DNA of 64,000 bases from Roseovarius gaetbuli (GCF_900172365.1 NZ_FWFJ01000001.1:1-64000); one strand, 5' to 3'. Counted from the stretch's first letter, positions 52,368 to 62,561 are shown. The notes: a model not told the origin generated them from the letters alone. Translations and numbers: made by a program.

Positions 52368-54175
52368 AATGCCTGTCCAATCCCAATGTAGAGTTCAAAA
52401 TCCTGGCCTGCGCCGCTATCAAGCGGGGTCGCAAGATCGACACGGATCGGGCCGACGCCGGTCATATAGCGCGCGCCGATGCCCGCACCGCTGTGCCAGT
52501 CGCCCTGACCGGTGCCAAGCGCATCCTGCGCCACATAGCCGGTATCGGCAAAGGTCACGGCCTGAATGCTCTTCGTCACATCGGCGCGCAATTCGCCGGA
52601 AAAGGCCATGAAGGCGCGCCCGCCGACGGTGACGCCGGGCGATAACTCGACCCCAAGCGACTGATAGGCTTGCCCGCGCACGGTGCCGGCCCCGCCTGAA
52701 TAAAACAACATGTCGGCGGGCACATCGGTGACCTTGGCCCCCGCAACCGAGCCAAGTTGCGCCCGCGCGGCAAGGGTAAAGCGATCCGCCGCGCCGACAC
52801 TGTGATAGGTGCGGGCATCGGCAAACAGGCGCGCGCCATTGCCGCTCTGGCTTTCCAGACCAAGAAACGGCGTCAGGGTAAGATCGACAAATTGGCCGGA
52901 TTTGGGGTTGAGCGCGCTGTCGCGGCGCCGGTCCCAGGTGGCACGCAGCGGAAACAGCAGATGTTGCAGGCTGCGCGAGCCAAGGTCGTCGTCGATCTCG
53001 GAATAGCGATAGCTGATGCCGGCCTCGGCGGTGAGATACTTGGAAAAGATATGGCTCAACCCGCCGCCGATTTCGACACTGCGTTCGCGGTAATCGGGTT
53101 CGTTGTTTTCCTCGATGCTGGCCAGCAGGAACAGGTTTGTGTCAGCGGAAAACGTGGCGGGGCGGTCATAGCGCGCGGACAGGCGGTAATCCTCGCCGCC
53201 CGAATCGCCGCCAATGCCGCCGACCATCGCATCAAAGCGCAGCCGCTCGGCTCCGCCCAGCAGGTTGCGATGCAGCCAGAACCCGGTCAGCGTCAGCCCT
53301 TCAAGCGATGACAACTCGGCGCCGACATCGACCCGGCGGCGCTTGGCATCGACCACGCGGGTGGTGATATCAAGCGTGCCGTCGGCATTTGGGGTTTCGG
53401 CCTCGGTCATCACGACCGAGCGAAACGCGCCGGTGCGGCGCAGCCGGGTGGCCGATCGGCCAAGGGCCTCTGGCGAAAAGGTCTTGCCGGTCGGCAGCCC
53501 GGCGATGGCGCGGATGCGCGAGGGGCGCACGCGGCTAGGCCGTTCGGATGCCTCGACCTCAAGCGCGCCAAACCGCAGGCGCGGTCCGGGCGCGAGCGTG
53601 ATATCGGCATCAAGGGTCTTGCGGGCATGATCGGCGGTGATCGCCTGATCCGCGACCTCGGCCTTGGCATGCCCCTTGGCGCGCCAGCCCTCGACTCCGG
53701 TGCGCGCCGCCGCGCCAATCAAGTCGCCGCGCGCGGGCTTGCCCGTGGCAAACCCCTCGGGCAGGACGGTGCGCGGATGAAGCGGCGCCACGCGCGCAGT
53801 GCCAAAGGCGAATTCAGCGCGCCGATCCACCGTGATATCAATCTGGCGGATTTCGCCCGGCGCTCGCAGCGGCGGGATGCTTGCGGCTTCTTTTCCATCA
53901 ACGCGGATGGTGATCACGCCGCCATAAAAGCCCTCGGCGTAAAGCACCCCGATCAGGCGGGCATAATCCGATTGCGCGGCGGCCAGAAGATCCTGGGCGG
54001 TGGCATCGTCGCGCGCGGCCGTGGTCAGGCTCAGCGAGGCGCTGCGCAATTTGTCGGTAAAATCCTCGGACGCCTGCGGCGCGGTGAATGTGACATCGGC
54101 CGCCTGCGCGCCAAATGGCAGCAGGGCGGCGAAAAGAGCGGCGAACAGAGGGTGTTTCAAATGTGATTCTGCCAC
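52364..54175 (-). CDS. tamA: Translocation and assembly module subunit TamA
   Basis: A 603-residue Omp85-family protein. A signal peptide (about residues 1-25, ending GAQA) precedes POTRA domains (GVEGWRAKGHAKAEVADQAI, then DADITLAPGPRLRFGALEVE). The barrel follows, starting near RRVDVGAELSSLEGLTLTGF and ending in LYIGIGQAF with the terminal phenylalanine typical of outer-membrane proteins. It is much shorter than BamA, with three POTRA domains expected. It forms a coupled pair with tamB. Confidence 0.9.
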   Translation of the reverse strand: MAESHLKHPLFAALFAALLPFGAQAADVTFTAPQASEDFTDKLRSASLSLTTAARDDATAQDLLAAAQSDYARLIGVLYAEGFYGGVITIRVDGKEAASIPPLRAPGEIRQIDITVDRRAEFAFGTARVAPLHPRTVLPEGFATGKPARGDLIGAAARTGVEGWRAKGHAKAEVADQAITADHARKTLDADITLAPGPRLRFGALEVEASERPSRVRPSRIRAIAGLPTGKTFSPEALGRSATRLRRTGAFRSVVMTEAETPNADGTLDITTRVVDAKRRRVDVGAELSSLEGLTLTGFWLHRNLLGGAERLRFDAMVGGIGGDSGGEDYRLSARYDRPATFSADTNLFLLASIEENNEPDYRERSVEIGGGLSHIFSKYLTAEAGISYRYSEIDDDLGSRSLQHLLFPLRATWDRRRDSALNPKSGQFVDLTLTPFLGLESQSGNGARLFADARTYHSVGAADRFTLAARAQLGSVAGAKVTDVPADMLFYSGGAGTVRGQAYQSLGVELSPGVTVGGRAFMAFSGELRADVTKSIQAVTFADTGYVAQDALGTGQGDWHSGAGIGARYMTGVGPIRVDLATPLDSGAGQDFELYIGIGQAF

Positions 54176-54265
54176 GTCAAAGGGTCCATTGAAGATAAGG
54201 ATTTATCGCACTTTAGGCGGGGGAACGCCACCCGATGTCACGACCTAGGGCGAATAGGCGGAAAG

Positions 54266-57200
54266 TCACTCAGCCGGTTGAGAGGCGCCGACAAGCTCGG
54301 CCTCCAGCGCCTTTTCCACGGCGCCGCGTGGTTTGGTGTAGCGCGCCATAAGGTCATAGAGCACCGGCGTGACAAACAGCATAAGCACCGTTGCCATGCT
54401 CAGGCCAGCCACGATCACCGTGCCCACCGCGATCCGGCTTTCGGCGCCCGCACCGCTGGCGAGTACAAGTGGAAGCGCGCCCAGAACCGTCGAAATCGCC
54501 GTCATCACGATCGGGCGCAACCGCAAAACAGAGGCTTCGATTACCGCGTCGCGCACGCCGTAGCCCTCATCGCGCAATTGATTGGCAAACTCGACAATCA
54601 GGATGCCGTTCTTCGAGATCAGCCCGATCAGCAGGATGATCCCGATCTGGCTATAGACGTTGAGCGACAGCCCTCCAAGGGCCATGGCATAAATCGCGCC
54701 GGCCACGCCGACGGGCACGGTGAGCATGATCACCAGCGGGTGAATGAAGCTTTCGAATTGCGCGGCCAGAACAAGGTAAACGATCAACAGGGCCAAGAGA
54801 AACACCACGCCAATCCCGCCAGAGGTGTCCTTGTAGGTGCGCGATTGCCCGTCATAGCCAAGCTTGGCCTCGGGCGGCAGGATTTCGGCGGCAATGGTTT
54901 CAAGCTGGCTCAGGACCCCGCCAAGATCGGCGCCCGGCGCAAGCGCGCCCGACAATTGGATCGAGGGCAGGCGGTCAAACCGGCGCAGCGACGGCGCGGC
55001 GGCGTTTTCATTGAGCGTCACAAGCGCGCCAAGCGGCACAAGGGTTTCGCCGTCGCCCGCGCGCAGGAAGATGTTCGAGATATCCGAGGGCGTGCGCCGG
55101 TCGGCCTGTTCTGCCTGTACCAGAACCGGGTATTCGCGTCCCCGGCTTACGAAAGTCGTGACCTCGCGCGAGGCCAGCATGGTTTGCAGAGTGGCCGCGA
55201 TCACATCGGCGGAAATGCCAAGGTCATCGGCGCGGGCGCGATCAATGCTGACGTCCAGTTGCGGCAGGTTCTGTTCAAAGTTGATCTCGGGGTTGACCAG
55301 CCCCTCGACGCCTTCGGCGCGTGCCAAAAGCTCGATGGCCCATTCCTTGACGCTCTCGAAATCCGGGCCGCCGATCACCACCCGCACCGGGGTGGAATTG
55401 CCGCGCAGCCCAAGCCCGGCCGGCGTCACCGGAAAGCCGCGCGCGACCGTGACATTGCCCATCTGCGGGGCGATCTCGCCGACAAGGGCCGAAATCGGGC
55501 GATCCCGCTCTTCCCAGGGCGCAAGGCGATAGACCACGAAAGACCGCCAGGCGCGTCCGCCCCAGCCGGTGAAGGTAAAGACGGTCTCGATCTCACCCGA
55601 CTGGCGCATCGGTTCGAGAATTTCCTCGACCTGACGCGCGGCCATGTCGGAATGGGCGACGGTGCTGCCTTGCGGCGCGGTGAGCGGCACAAAGCCAACG
55701 CCGCGGTCTTCGCGCGGGGCCAATTCGCGCGGCAGACCGTCATAGAACAATCCGGCGCCCGCCGTCAGAACGAAGGTCGCCGCCAGAACCACCAGCGGCA
55801 TGCCGATGGCCCGCACCAAAAGCCCGCGATAGACCCGAAGGACCACCGGCGCACGCTCTGGCGTGTCGGCGGCGGCCTTGCGGATCTTGCGCGCGCTCAG
55901 GATCTTGGCGGCAAGGGCGGGGCAGGCGGTCAGCGCCACAAAGGTCGAAATGCCCACCGTGCCGGCCATGACCCAGCCGAATTCGACGAAAAGCCGCCCC
56001 ACCTGCCCGGGCATGAACGACAGCGGCACGAACACCGCCACCAGCGTCAGAGAAGTGGCGATGACGGCAAAGGTCACCTGTCGCGCACCCTTGAGGCTTG
56101 CCACCAGCGGGGATTCGCCAAGCTCGATCCGGCGCTGGATGTTTTCCAGCACGACAATCGCGTCATCCACCACCAATCCGATCGCCAGAAGCAAGGCCAG
56201 AAGCGTCAGCGTGTTGAGTGAAAACCCCCAGAGGCCGATCAGCATAAAGCACCCGATCAAGGAAACCGGAATGGTTATCGCCGGGATGAGCGTGGCGCGA
56301 ATACTGCGCAAAAACAAGAGGATCACCGCAATCACCAGAGAGAGCGAGATGAACAAAGCGATCACCACTTCGCGGATCGAGGCCCCGACAAAAAGCGCGT
56401 CATCCGAGCCGACGATGATCTGCATGCCCTCGGGCAGGCTCGCGTTCAGCGACTTGATTTCGGCGCGCACGGCCTTGGAAATGGCCAGCGTGTTCGACTG
56501 GCTCTGGCGCAGAACGGCGACGCCGACGGCATCCTTGCCGTTGGTGCGCACGATGGTGCTGTCATCGGCGACGCCGGGCGCGATTCGCGCCACATCGCCA
56601 AGGCGCACCGGGTATCCGGCAACGCGATCCAGCACGATATCGCGAAAATCCTCGATGCTGCTCATGCGGCTGTTGAGACGCACGGAGAGTTGGCGATTAT
56701 AGGATTCAACCTCGCCTGCGGGCAGTTCGATATTGTTGCGCCTGAGCGCGGCCTCGATATCCGACACCGCCAGATTGCGCGCGGCAAGGGCGCGCCGGTC
56801 GATCCAGATCCGCACCGCGAAAGGGCGCGCGCCGTAAATGTCGACATTGGCCACCCCGTCAAGCGTGGCAATGCGATCAACCACGAAACGGTCGATATAA
56901 TCGGTGATCTCGGCGGTGGTCATCCGGTCAGAGGTGATGGCAAGGCGCATCACCGGGTCGGCGTCGGCGTCGCTTTTGACGACCTGCGGCTCGTCGGCCT
57001 CTTCGGGGATGTCGCCGCGCACTCGCCCGACCGCGTCGCGCACATCATTGGCGGCCACGTCGATATCGGTGCCGCTGTCAAATTCGATGGTAACGCGCGA
57101 GCGGCCCTGACGGCTCTCGGAGCTGATCGAGCGGATGCCCGAGATCGAGGCAATCGCGCCCTCGATGGTTTCGGTCAGATCGGTGTCGATCACCTCGGGC

Positions 57201-57364
57201 GCGGCGCCGCGATAGGTGGTGGTGACGGTGACAACCGCATTGTCCACATCCGGCAGTTCGCGCACCGGCACCGAACGCAGCGCGGCGAGGCCGAAAATCA
57301 CGATCAAAAGGCTGACGACAGCGGCCAGAACCGGGCGGCGGATCGAGATATCCGAGAGCGTCAT
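54266..57364 (-). CDS. RND-family efflux permease (AcrB/MexF-like)
   Basis: A 1032-residue inner-membrane transporter of the HAE1-like class. It starts MTLSDISIRRPVLAAVVSLL; the proton-relay aspartates are in AIGLVVDDAIVVLENIQRR (TM4), and twelve helices flank two large periplasmic loops. It extrudes amphiphilic compounds with an adaptor and an outer-membrane channel. The adaptor gene overlaps its start by 4 bases; no TolC-like gene is in the window, so the channel must be encoded elsewhere. The gene ends 90 bases before tamA. Confidence 0.92.
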   Translation of the reverse strand: MTLSDISIRRPVLAAVVSLLIVIFGLAALRSVPVRELPDVDNAVVTVTTTYRGAAPEVIDTDLTETIEGAIASISGIRSISSESRQGRSRVTIEFDSGTDIDVAANDVRDAVGRVRGDIPEEADEPQVVKSDADADPVMRLAITSDRMTTAEITDYIDRFVVDRIATLDGVANVDIYGARPFAVRIWIDRRALAARNLAVSDIEAALRRNNIELPAGEVESYNRQLSVRLNSRMSSIEDFRDIVLDRVAGYPVRLGDVARIAPGVADDSTIVRTNGKDAVGVAVLRQSQSNTLAISKAVRAEIKSLNASLPEGMQIIVGSDDALFVGASIREVVIALFISLSLVIAVILLFLRSIRATLIPAITIPVSLIGCFMLIGLWGFSLNTLTLLALLLAIGLVVDDAIVVLENIQRRIELGESPLVASLKGARQVTFAVIATSLTLVAVFVPLSFMPGQVGRLFVEFGWVMAGTVGISTFVALTACPALAAKILSARKIRKAAADTPERAPVVLRVYRGLLVRAIGMPLVVLAATFVLTAGAGLFYDGLPRELAPREDRGVGFVPLTAPQGSTVAHSDMAARQVEEILEPMRQSGEIETVFTFTGWGGRAWRSFVVYRLAPWEERDRPISALVGEIAPQMGNVTVARGFPVTPAGLGLRGNSTPVRVVIGGPDFESVKEWAIELLARAEGVEGLVNPEINFEQNLPQLDVSIDRARADDLGISADVIAATLQTMLASREVTTFVSRGREYPVLVQAEQADRRTPSDISNIFLRAGDGETLVPLGALVTLNENAAAPSLRRFDRLPSIQLSGALAPGADLGGVLSQLETIAAEILPPEAKLGYDGQSRTYKDTSGGIGVVFLLALLIVYLVLAAQFESFIHPLVIMLTVPVGVAGAIYAMALGGLSLNVYSQIGIILLIGLISKNGILIVEFANQLRDEGYGVRDAVIEASVLRLRPIVMTAISTVLGALPLVLASGAGAESRIAVGTVIVAGLSMATVLMLFVTPVLYDLMARYTKPRGAVEKALEAELVGASQPAE

Positions 57365-58473
57365 GTCGCTTTTTCCGGGGTCCCGGCGTTGGATTTGGCA
57401 GTGGCGCCCTTATCCTCGCCCTTGATCTTGAGGTCGCTGCCGGGGCGGACCCGTTGCAAGCCGCGCGTGATCACCTCTTCGCCGGGCTGAAGCCCCGAAG
57501 TCACGGCAATCATGCCGTCAAGCCGCTGACCTGTGACCACCACGCGGCGCGCGGCCTTGCCGTTTTCATTCACGAAAACATAGGTTTCGGCCGCCTGAAA
57601 GATGATAGCCTCTTCGGGCACGACAAGCGCCTCTGCCTCTGACAGGATCAGCTTGAGCGACAGGAACATGCCGGCCGGCAGGGTGCTGTCGGGGTTGGGA
57701 ATAAGGGCACGGGTGCGAAAGGCGCGGCTCACAGGATCAATCCGGTTGTCAACCGCATCAATCGTGCCGGTAAATTCGCGGCCCGGAAAGGCGGCGCTGA
57801 GCGCGCTCAAGCGTTGACCGCGCGACACTTGCGCAAAGACGGTTTCGGGCAGCGAGAATTCGACCTCGATTTCGCTCAGGTCATCCAGCCGGGTCAGAAC
57901 CTGCCCCTCCGAGACCCGCGCGCCGACATCGTAGTTGGTGAGACCGACAACACCGGCAAAGGGGGCCTTGATCACCCGGTCTTCAAGACGGCGGCGGGTG
58001 CGTTCAACCTCGGCGGTGGCCTCGGCCAGGCGGGCGGTGGCCTCTTCCTGACTAGCCTTTGAGACGGCATTGGTCCGGCGCAACTGGCGGATACGCTCGA
58101 CGCTCTGGCGCTGTTCGGTCAGCATAGCCTCGGCCTCGACCAGATCGGCGCGCTCGATGGTATCGTCAAGCCGGGCAAGGATGTCGCCCTTTTGCACGCG
58201 GGCTCCGGAGGTGATCGCAAGTTCGACAAGGCGGCCATCCACCTCGGGCACGATATCAATGGATTGCAGCGCGCGGGTGGTGCCGACTGCCTCTATGGTT
58301 TGCTGCAAGAGCCGGGTTTCGGCGATGGCCAGCTCGACCGTAACCGGGCGCGGGCCGCCGGAGGGGGCCTCGGCCACGGCATCGGTGGCGAGATAGGTCT
58401 TATAGCCCTCAAAGCCGCCATAGGCGACGCCCCCGAGCAGACAAAGCAGCAAGAGTTGTTTCCAGACTGACAT
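57361..58473 (-). CDS. RND efflux periplasmic adaptor (membrane fusion protein)
   Basis: A 370-residue HlyD/AcrA-type adaptor. An N-terminal anchor (MSVWKQLLLLCLLGGVAY) is followed by the lipoyl-like half (VEVDGRLVELAITSGARVQK...GDILARLDD) and an alpha-hairpin (AEAMLTEQRQSVERIRQLR). The second lipoyl half (VIKAPFAGVVGLTNYDVGAR) and the beta-barrel and membrane-proximal domains complete it. The ATG at 58473 is preferred to the TTG at 58497. It precedes and overlaps the permease gene. Confidence 0.9.
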   Translation of the reverse strand: MSVWKQLLLLCLLGGVAYGGFEGYKTYLATDAVAEAPSGGPRPVTVELAIAETRLLQQTIEAVGTTRALQSIDIVPEVDGRLVELAITSGARVQKGDILARLDDTIERADLVEAEAMLTEQRQSVERIRQLRRTNAVSKASQEEATARLAEATAEVERTRRRLEDRVIKAPFAGVVGLTNYDVGARVSEGQVLTRLDDLSEIEVEFSLPETVFAQVSRGQRLSALSAAFPGREFTGTIDAVDNRIDPVSRAFRTRALIPNPDSTLPAGMFLSLKLILSEAEALVVPEEAIIFQAAETYVFVNENGKAARRVVVTGQRLDGMIAVTSGLQPGEEVITRGLQRVRPGSDLKIKGEDKGATAKSNAGTPEKAT

Positions 58474-58604
58474 GGATATCGGGGCCCCGTTTACCAAAAC
58501 ATGCCCTTCGCGAAGACGGGCACCGTTGACGCATTCTAAGTCATAAGAAGTATAGTAAGCTGGGCGAAAGGCAACTCTTTGTGAGGGCGCGGCGCAATCC
58601 CTGT

Positions 58605-61235
58605 TCAGGCAGCGCGATGGCGGGCCAGCAAATGCGCCATGGTTTCTTGCCAGAGGGTTGGCAGATCGCTCAAGAGCCTTTCTGCCTTTGCCAATTCGCC
58701 TTGCCTTAGCGCGGTTTCGGCCTGCACCAAAAGCGCTTGCAGGGCGACGGCGCCGGTTGTGGCGGCAGAACCGGCGAACCCGTGCAGCCGGTCGGCAAGT
58801 GCCTCTGGCGGCAGGGTGTCGAGGGCTTGCACATCCTCAACGATCTGCGTGCCTTCGGCCTGAAACCTGTCGAGCAGGCCGATGATGCTTGCCGCGGAAA
58901 GCGAGGTGCCAAGATGCGACAACAGGCTGTTGTCGACGCAAATCGACGGATTTCTGGCCTGCATCGGCGTGGGAATGCCCGCCAGAAGATCCCGCAGGGT
59001 CGCCCGCCGCAGAGGCTTGGTTTCTACCGCATCCATGCCCGCCGCGCGCAGCTCGGTGGCCTTTTCCGCGCTGAAATGCGCGGTGAGGGCCACGATACGG
59101 GTGCGGGCCGAGGCGCCATTGCCCTCGCGTATGCTGCGCGTGGCCTCGATCCCGTCCATGCGGGGCATGTTGATATCCATCAGGATCAGATCGTAGTGGC
59201 GCTCGCCCGCGAGTTTGACCCCCTCAACGCCGTCGCAGGCCAGCGTGACGCGGTGGCCATCGTTCTTCAGCATCGCCTCGATCACCAGCCGGTTGTTGGC
59301 GTTGTCCTCGACCACCAGCACATCGAGCGGTGCGATGATGGCGGCGGCCGCTTTGGCGCGCGGGGCAGGGGCGGCGTGGTCCTTCACCGGCAGGGGCATG
59401 CGGATCCAGAACAGGCTGCCTTCGCCGGGCACACTTTCGGCCCCGATTTCACCCCCCATCAGGGTCACGAGATGGCGCGCGATGCCAAGGCCAAGGCCGG
59501 TGCCCTCGGGTTGATTGGCATCAGATGATCCGACGCGCACGAAATCATCAAAAACGCGGGCCAGGTTGTCTTCGCTGATCCCGCCGCCGGTATCGCTGAC
59601 CTGAAATTCGACCATCGGGTTCCCACCGGGCGAGGATGCGGCGCGCACCGCCTCGATGGTGATCTGGCCATTTTGGGTGTATTTGATCGCGTTTGACACC
59701 ACGTTGAGAAGCACCTGATAGACCCGGCAACGGTCACCCTCGACACGGCCAAGGCCATCCTTGGCGATCAAAAGCTCAAGTGTGTTGTTTTGAGCCCGCG
59801 CAAGGGCCTGTTGGTTCTCGATCAGCTCCTGCAGCATCTCGTCAAGATCGAACACGCCCATCCGCAGGACCATCTTGCCGACCTCGGCCTGGGTCATGTC
59901 AAGGGCATCGCTGATCTGTGTCAGCAACATCTGCCCCGAGGATTTCATCACTTTGGCATAGCGTTCCTGTTCCTGGCTTAGGCCGGTGTCCTGCAATAGA
60001 TCAAGCGCGCCCAGAATGCCGTGCAGCGGCGTGCGCATCTCGTGGCTGATCATCCCGAGGAAGCGCGCCTTTGCCCGCTCCCCCGAGAGGGCGCGATCAC
60101 GGGCCGACAGGATCTCGGCCTCGGCGGCAAGGCGTTCAGAGAGATCGCGCACAAAGCAGATGCACACCGCAATGTCACCGCGCCGCGCGATATCGGCCGA
60201 AATTTCCGCCGGAAATTCGCGGCCATCCAGGCTTCTTACAACAAGGTCGTCAAACCGTTTCGATCCCTGTTCGCACTCCGCCAAGAGCATCCGCCCGGTC
60301 AGAGGCGTAAGGCCGCCATCCGGGTCGGTTCGAAACAGGAAGTTACTGACCGGAATGGATAATTTATCGGCGCTTGGCAGGGCGAACATGCGGTCGGCTG
60401 CGCCGTTGGTATCCTGCACCTCGCCGGTCGGTCCGACCACGAGAATGCCATCCTGCGAGGTGTTGAGAATGGTCGTCAGCCGGTTGGTGGTGTTGCGGCT
60501 TTCCTTGGCCTGCCTGCGCGAATCCTTATACAGGCGCCAGACAAGCAGGAGCGCCAGGAAAAGCGCGCTGACCATGAGCAGGGCCAGCAGCGTTAGGGTA
60601 ATGATCTGTTGGGTGAGCGCGCCGCGCTCGGCATCCGCACGCTCCGCCCCGGCGGCGATGCCTGCCAGGGCAATGTCGCGAATGCTACCGGTCATGCCCA
60701 TCACCAGAGACAGGATGTGATCGTTTGCCTCGAGAAGTGCTGCATCATCGCTGTCGATGATTACCACCATCTGATCCAACAGCCCGAAAACGACCTCAAG
60801 GTCGGGTTCAACCTCGGTTCCGAGCAGGATGCTGCGGTAAACGGCGCCGTTCTTAAGTGTCATCACCCGGCTGTAGAAAAGATCAAACCGCCGCCGCAGC
60901 CCATCAAAATCCGGGGTTTGGTCGGCCTTCATGCGCTCAAGCTCGACGATCAGCTTGAGTTGATCGACCTCGATCTGGGACATCGTCCAATACACGTCGT
61001 CCTGGCTTGCGGTGCTATATCTGTCGAGCTTTTCAAGAACCGTATTGATCAGGACGGACGCCGCCAGAAAGCACAGGGCGACGACCACACTGAGCGCGGT
61101 CAATTGAACGCGGCGGCTCGCGATGAATTTAAGCGCCGTACCGACAGGCATTTCCACCATCCCTTCGGGATATCTGACCCTCTCGGGTATAAGGGATTGT
61201 CCTAACGGATTATCGCCATCCGGTCGAGTTGCCAT
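58605..61235 (-). CDS. Hybrid sensor histidine kinase with REC and Hpt domains
   Basis: An 876-residue membrane kinase. Two helices (about residues 45-67 and 212-234) enclose a periplasmic helical sensor. A PAS domain follows (TTILNTSQDGILVVGPTGEV), then HisKA with the phospho-accepting His in FLGMISHEMRTPLHG and HATPase_c (NVVSNAIKYT, DTGGGISEDN, GTGLGLGIA). A receiver has Asp in YDLILMDINMPRMDG, and a C-terminal Hpt has His in DRLHGFAGSAATTG. This is a four-step phosphorelay in one protein. An ATG at 61151 with AAGGG upstream may be the true start, because the start at 61235 overlaps the previous gene by 34 bases. Confidence 0.88.
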   Translation of the reverse strand: MATRPDGDNPLGQSLIPERVRYPEGMVEMPVGTALKFIASRRVQLTALSVVVALCFLAASVLINTVLEKLDRYSTASQDDVYWTMSQIEVDQLKLIVELERMKADQTPDFDGLRRRFDLFYSRVMTLKNGAVYRSILLGTEVEPDLEVVFGLLDQMVVIIDSDDAALLEANDHILSLVMGMTGSIRDIALAGIAAGAERADAERGALTQQIITLTLLALLMVSALFLALLLVWRLYKDSRRQAKESRNTTNRLTTILNTSQDGILVVGPTGEVQDTNGAADRMFALPSADKLSIPVSNFLFRTDPDGGLTPLTGRMLLAECEQGSKRFDDLVVRSLDGREFPAEISADIARRGDIAVCICFVRDLSERLAAEAEILSARDRALSGERAKARFLGMISHEMRTPLHGILGALDLLQDTGLSQEQERYAKVMKSSGQMLLTQISDALDMTQAEVGKMVLRMGVFDLDEMLQELIENQQALARAQNNTLELLIAKDGLGRVEGDRCRVYQVLLNVVSNAIKYTQNGQITIEAVRAASSPGGNPMVEFQVSDTGGGISEDNLARVFDDFVRVGSSDANQPEGTGLGLGIARHLVTLMGGEIGAESVPGEGSLFWIRMPLPVKDHAAPAPRAKAAAAIIAPLDVLVVEDNANNRLVIEAMLKNDGHRVTLACDGVEGVKLAGERHYDLILMDINMPRMDGIEATRSIREGNGASARTRIVALTAHFSAEKATELRAAGMDAVETKPLRRATLRDLLAGIPTPMQARNPSICVDNSLLSHLGTSLSAASIIGLLDRFQAEGTQIVEDVQALDTLPPEALADRLHGFAGSAATTGAVALQALLVQAETALRQGELAKAERLLSDLPTLWQETMAHLLARHRAA

Positions 61236-61711
61236 ATGCTGCGGGAATAGACGGTTTCCGTGCGGTAATCGGCATTGGCGTCATAGTTATAGATCAGCCA
61301 AAGCGGCCCGTTATCGCGCAGTTTCATGGGTTTTCCATTGCGCTCATAGGCAATGATCGGCGCCCCGGCTGTGATGCCGTCAACTGGCATGGTGATGGAA
61401 TAGTCGTTCACCGCCTGCATCTGAAGTTCGCGCGCCTCGATCTTGAAATGTTCAAGCAAGGCCAGAAGGGGCACGCCGGTAAAACGCTGTACTCCACTGG
61501 TCCAAATCGTGGAGGTTTCAAAGGAAATAGCGGGAAACGCGCGCAAATCCTGCTCGCTCAGGGCGATGACGGCTGTGTCACCGCTTTCGGCCTGTGGCAG
61601 GGTGATCGTCAGGACGACCGGGGCCTCTTCGGTGGCAAAAACCCCCGTTGTCGCCCCGAAAACAGTAAGAAAACAGCCTATCAGGCCAGACATGAACCAA
61701 CGTTTACGCAT
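61202..61711 (-). CDS. Secreted protein with oxidoreductase molybdopterin-binding-like domain
   Basis: A 169-residue exported protein. The signal peptide covers about residues 1-26 (RKRWFMSGLIGCFLTVFGAT, ending VFA). The rest resembles the SUOX/YedY-type domain: RFTGVPLLALLEHF, VNDYSITMPVDGI and IIAYERNGKPMKLRDNGPLW. No cysteine is present in the mature part, so the molybdenum ligand of true enzymes is missing. GAGGGG precedes the ATG at 61711. It lies directly upstream of, and overlaps, the hybrid kinase gene and may present a signal to its periplasmic domain. Confidence 0.72.
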   Translation of the reverse strand: MRKRWFMSGLIGCFLTVFGATTGVFATEEAPVVLTITLPQAESGDTAVIALSEQDLRAFPAISFETSTIWTSGVQRFTGVPLLALLEHFKIEARELQMQAVNDYSITMPVDGITAGAPIIAYERNGKPMKLRDNGPLWLIYNYDANADYRTETVYSRSIWQLDRMAIIR

Positions 61712-61906
61712 GTAACACCCCTCTGAACGCAGATACGCCATCTTGACGGCAATAGATTTCAAATCCATCCCCCTATGCACCTGGATAGGGGCACTATATA
61801 TACGTCATTATGTGCAGGGAGTTAACGCCCAACACATTCTAAACGATTTTCGCCTTTCTTTCTTTGGGTGAGTCGATATGTACCGGAACGTCCAAAGGTT
61901 GAATGA

Positions 61907-62512
61907 ATGAAGAAACTATTGCTGGCAGATGACCATGACCTGGTCCGGGAAACCATCGCGGAGTTTCTGCGCGCTCAGGGCAATTTTGATGTTTTTGCTG
62001 CCGAATCTCTGGAAACGGCGCTCGAATGTTACGATCGCCATGGGCCCTTTGATCTTGTCCTGCTGGATTTTGTGATGCCGGGGATGGAGGCGCTTTCGGG
62101 TCTTGCGAGGATGAAGGCGCGGGCAACATGCCCTGTGGCAATTCTCTCGGGAACGGCGCCGCCGGATGTGGCGCGCCGCGTCTTGCGCTCGGGAGCGGCG
62201 GGGTTCTTGCCCAAAACGCTTGACCCGAAATCGCTGATCGCGGCGGTGCGCCATATGCTCTTGGGCGAAATCTATAAACCGATGGATTTCTTGAGCCTGG
62301 ACGACAGTGACCTCAACCAGATTAATCTGACGCCGCGCGAAACCGATGTTCTGGTGGGCATTTCAGAAGGGAAATCCAACAAGGAAATCGCCCGCGACCT
62401 GGATATTCGGGAGGTGACGGTCAAGCTTCACCTCAAGACGATGTCGCGCAAACTGAACGCAAGGAACCGGACCCATGCGGCGATGCTGGCGCGGGATATG
62501 GGCCTGGCCTGA
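61907..62512 (+). CDS. LuxR/FixJ-type response regulator
   Basis: A 201-residue regulator. The N-terminal receiver has the acidic pair in LLLADDHDLVRE, the phosphorylated Asp in FDLVLLDFVMPGM, the Ser/Thr switch in ILSGTAPP and lysine in GFLPKTLD. The C-terminal GerE-type helix-turn-helix is LTPRETDVLVGISEGKSNKE followed by IARDLDIREVTVKLHL. It is divergent from the kinase unit across 195 bases that should hold both promoters. It is the natural phosphorylation target of the adjacent hybrid kinase, via its Hpt domain. Confidence 0.88.
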   Translation: MKKLLLADDHDLVRETIAEFLRAQGNFDVFAAESLETALECYDRHGPFDLVLLDFVMPGMEALSGLARMKARATCPVAILSGTAPPDVARRVLRSGAAGFLPKTLDPKSLIAAVRHMLLGEIYKPMDFLSLDDSDLNQINLTPRETDVLVGISEGKSNKEIARDLDIREVTVKLHLKTMSRKLNARNRTHAAMLARDMGLA

Positions 62513-62561
62513 CGGTCCTTATTAACATTAGAATTGTATTTTAACTCGTTGGTATAAATGA

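Noticed and set aside
54278..56221. Open frame of 647 codons antisense to the RND permease
   Set aside because: Shadow of a gene with complete RND motifs; the product is His/Arg-rich and lacks hydrophobic or domain structure.
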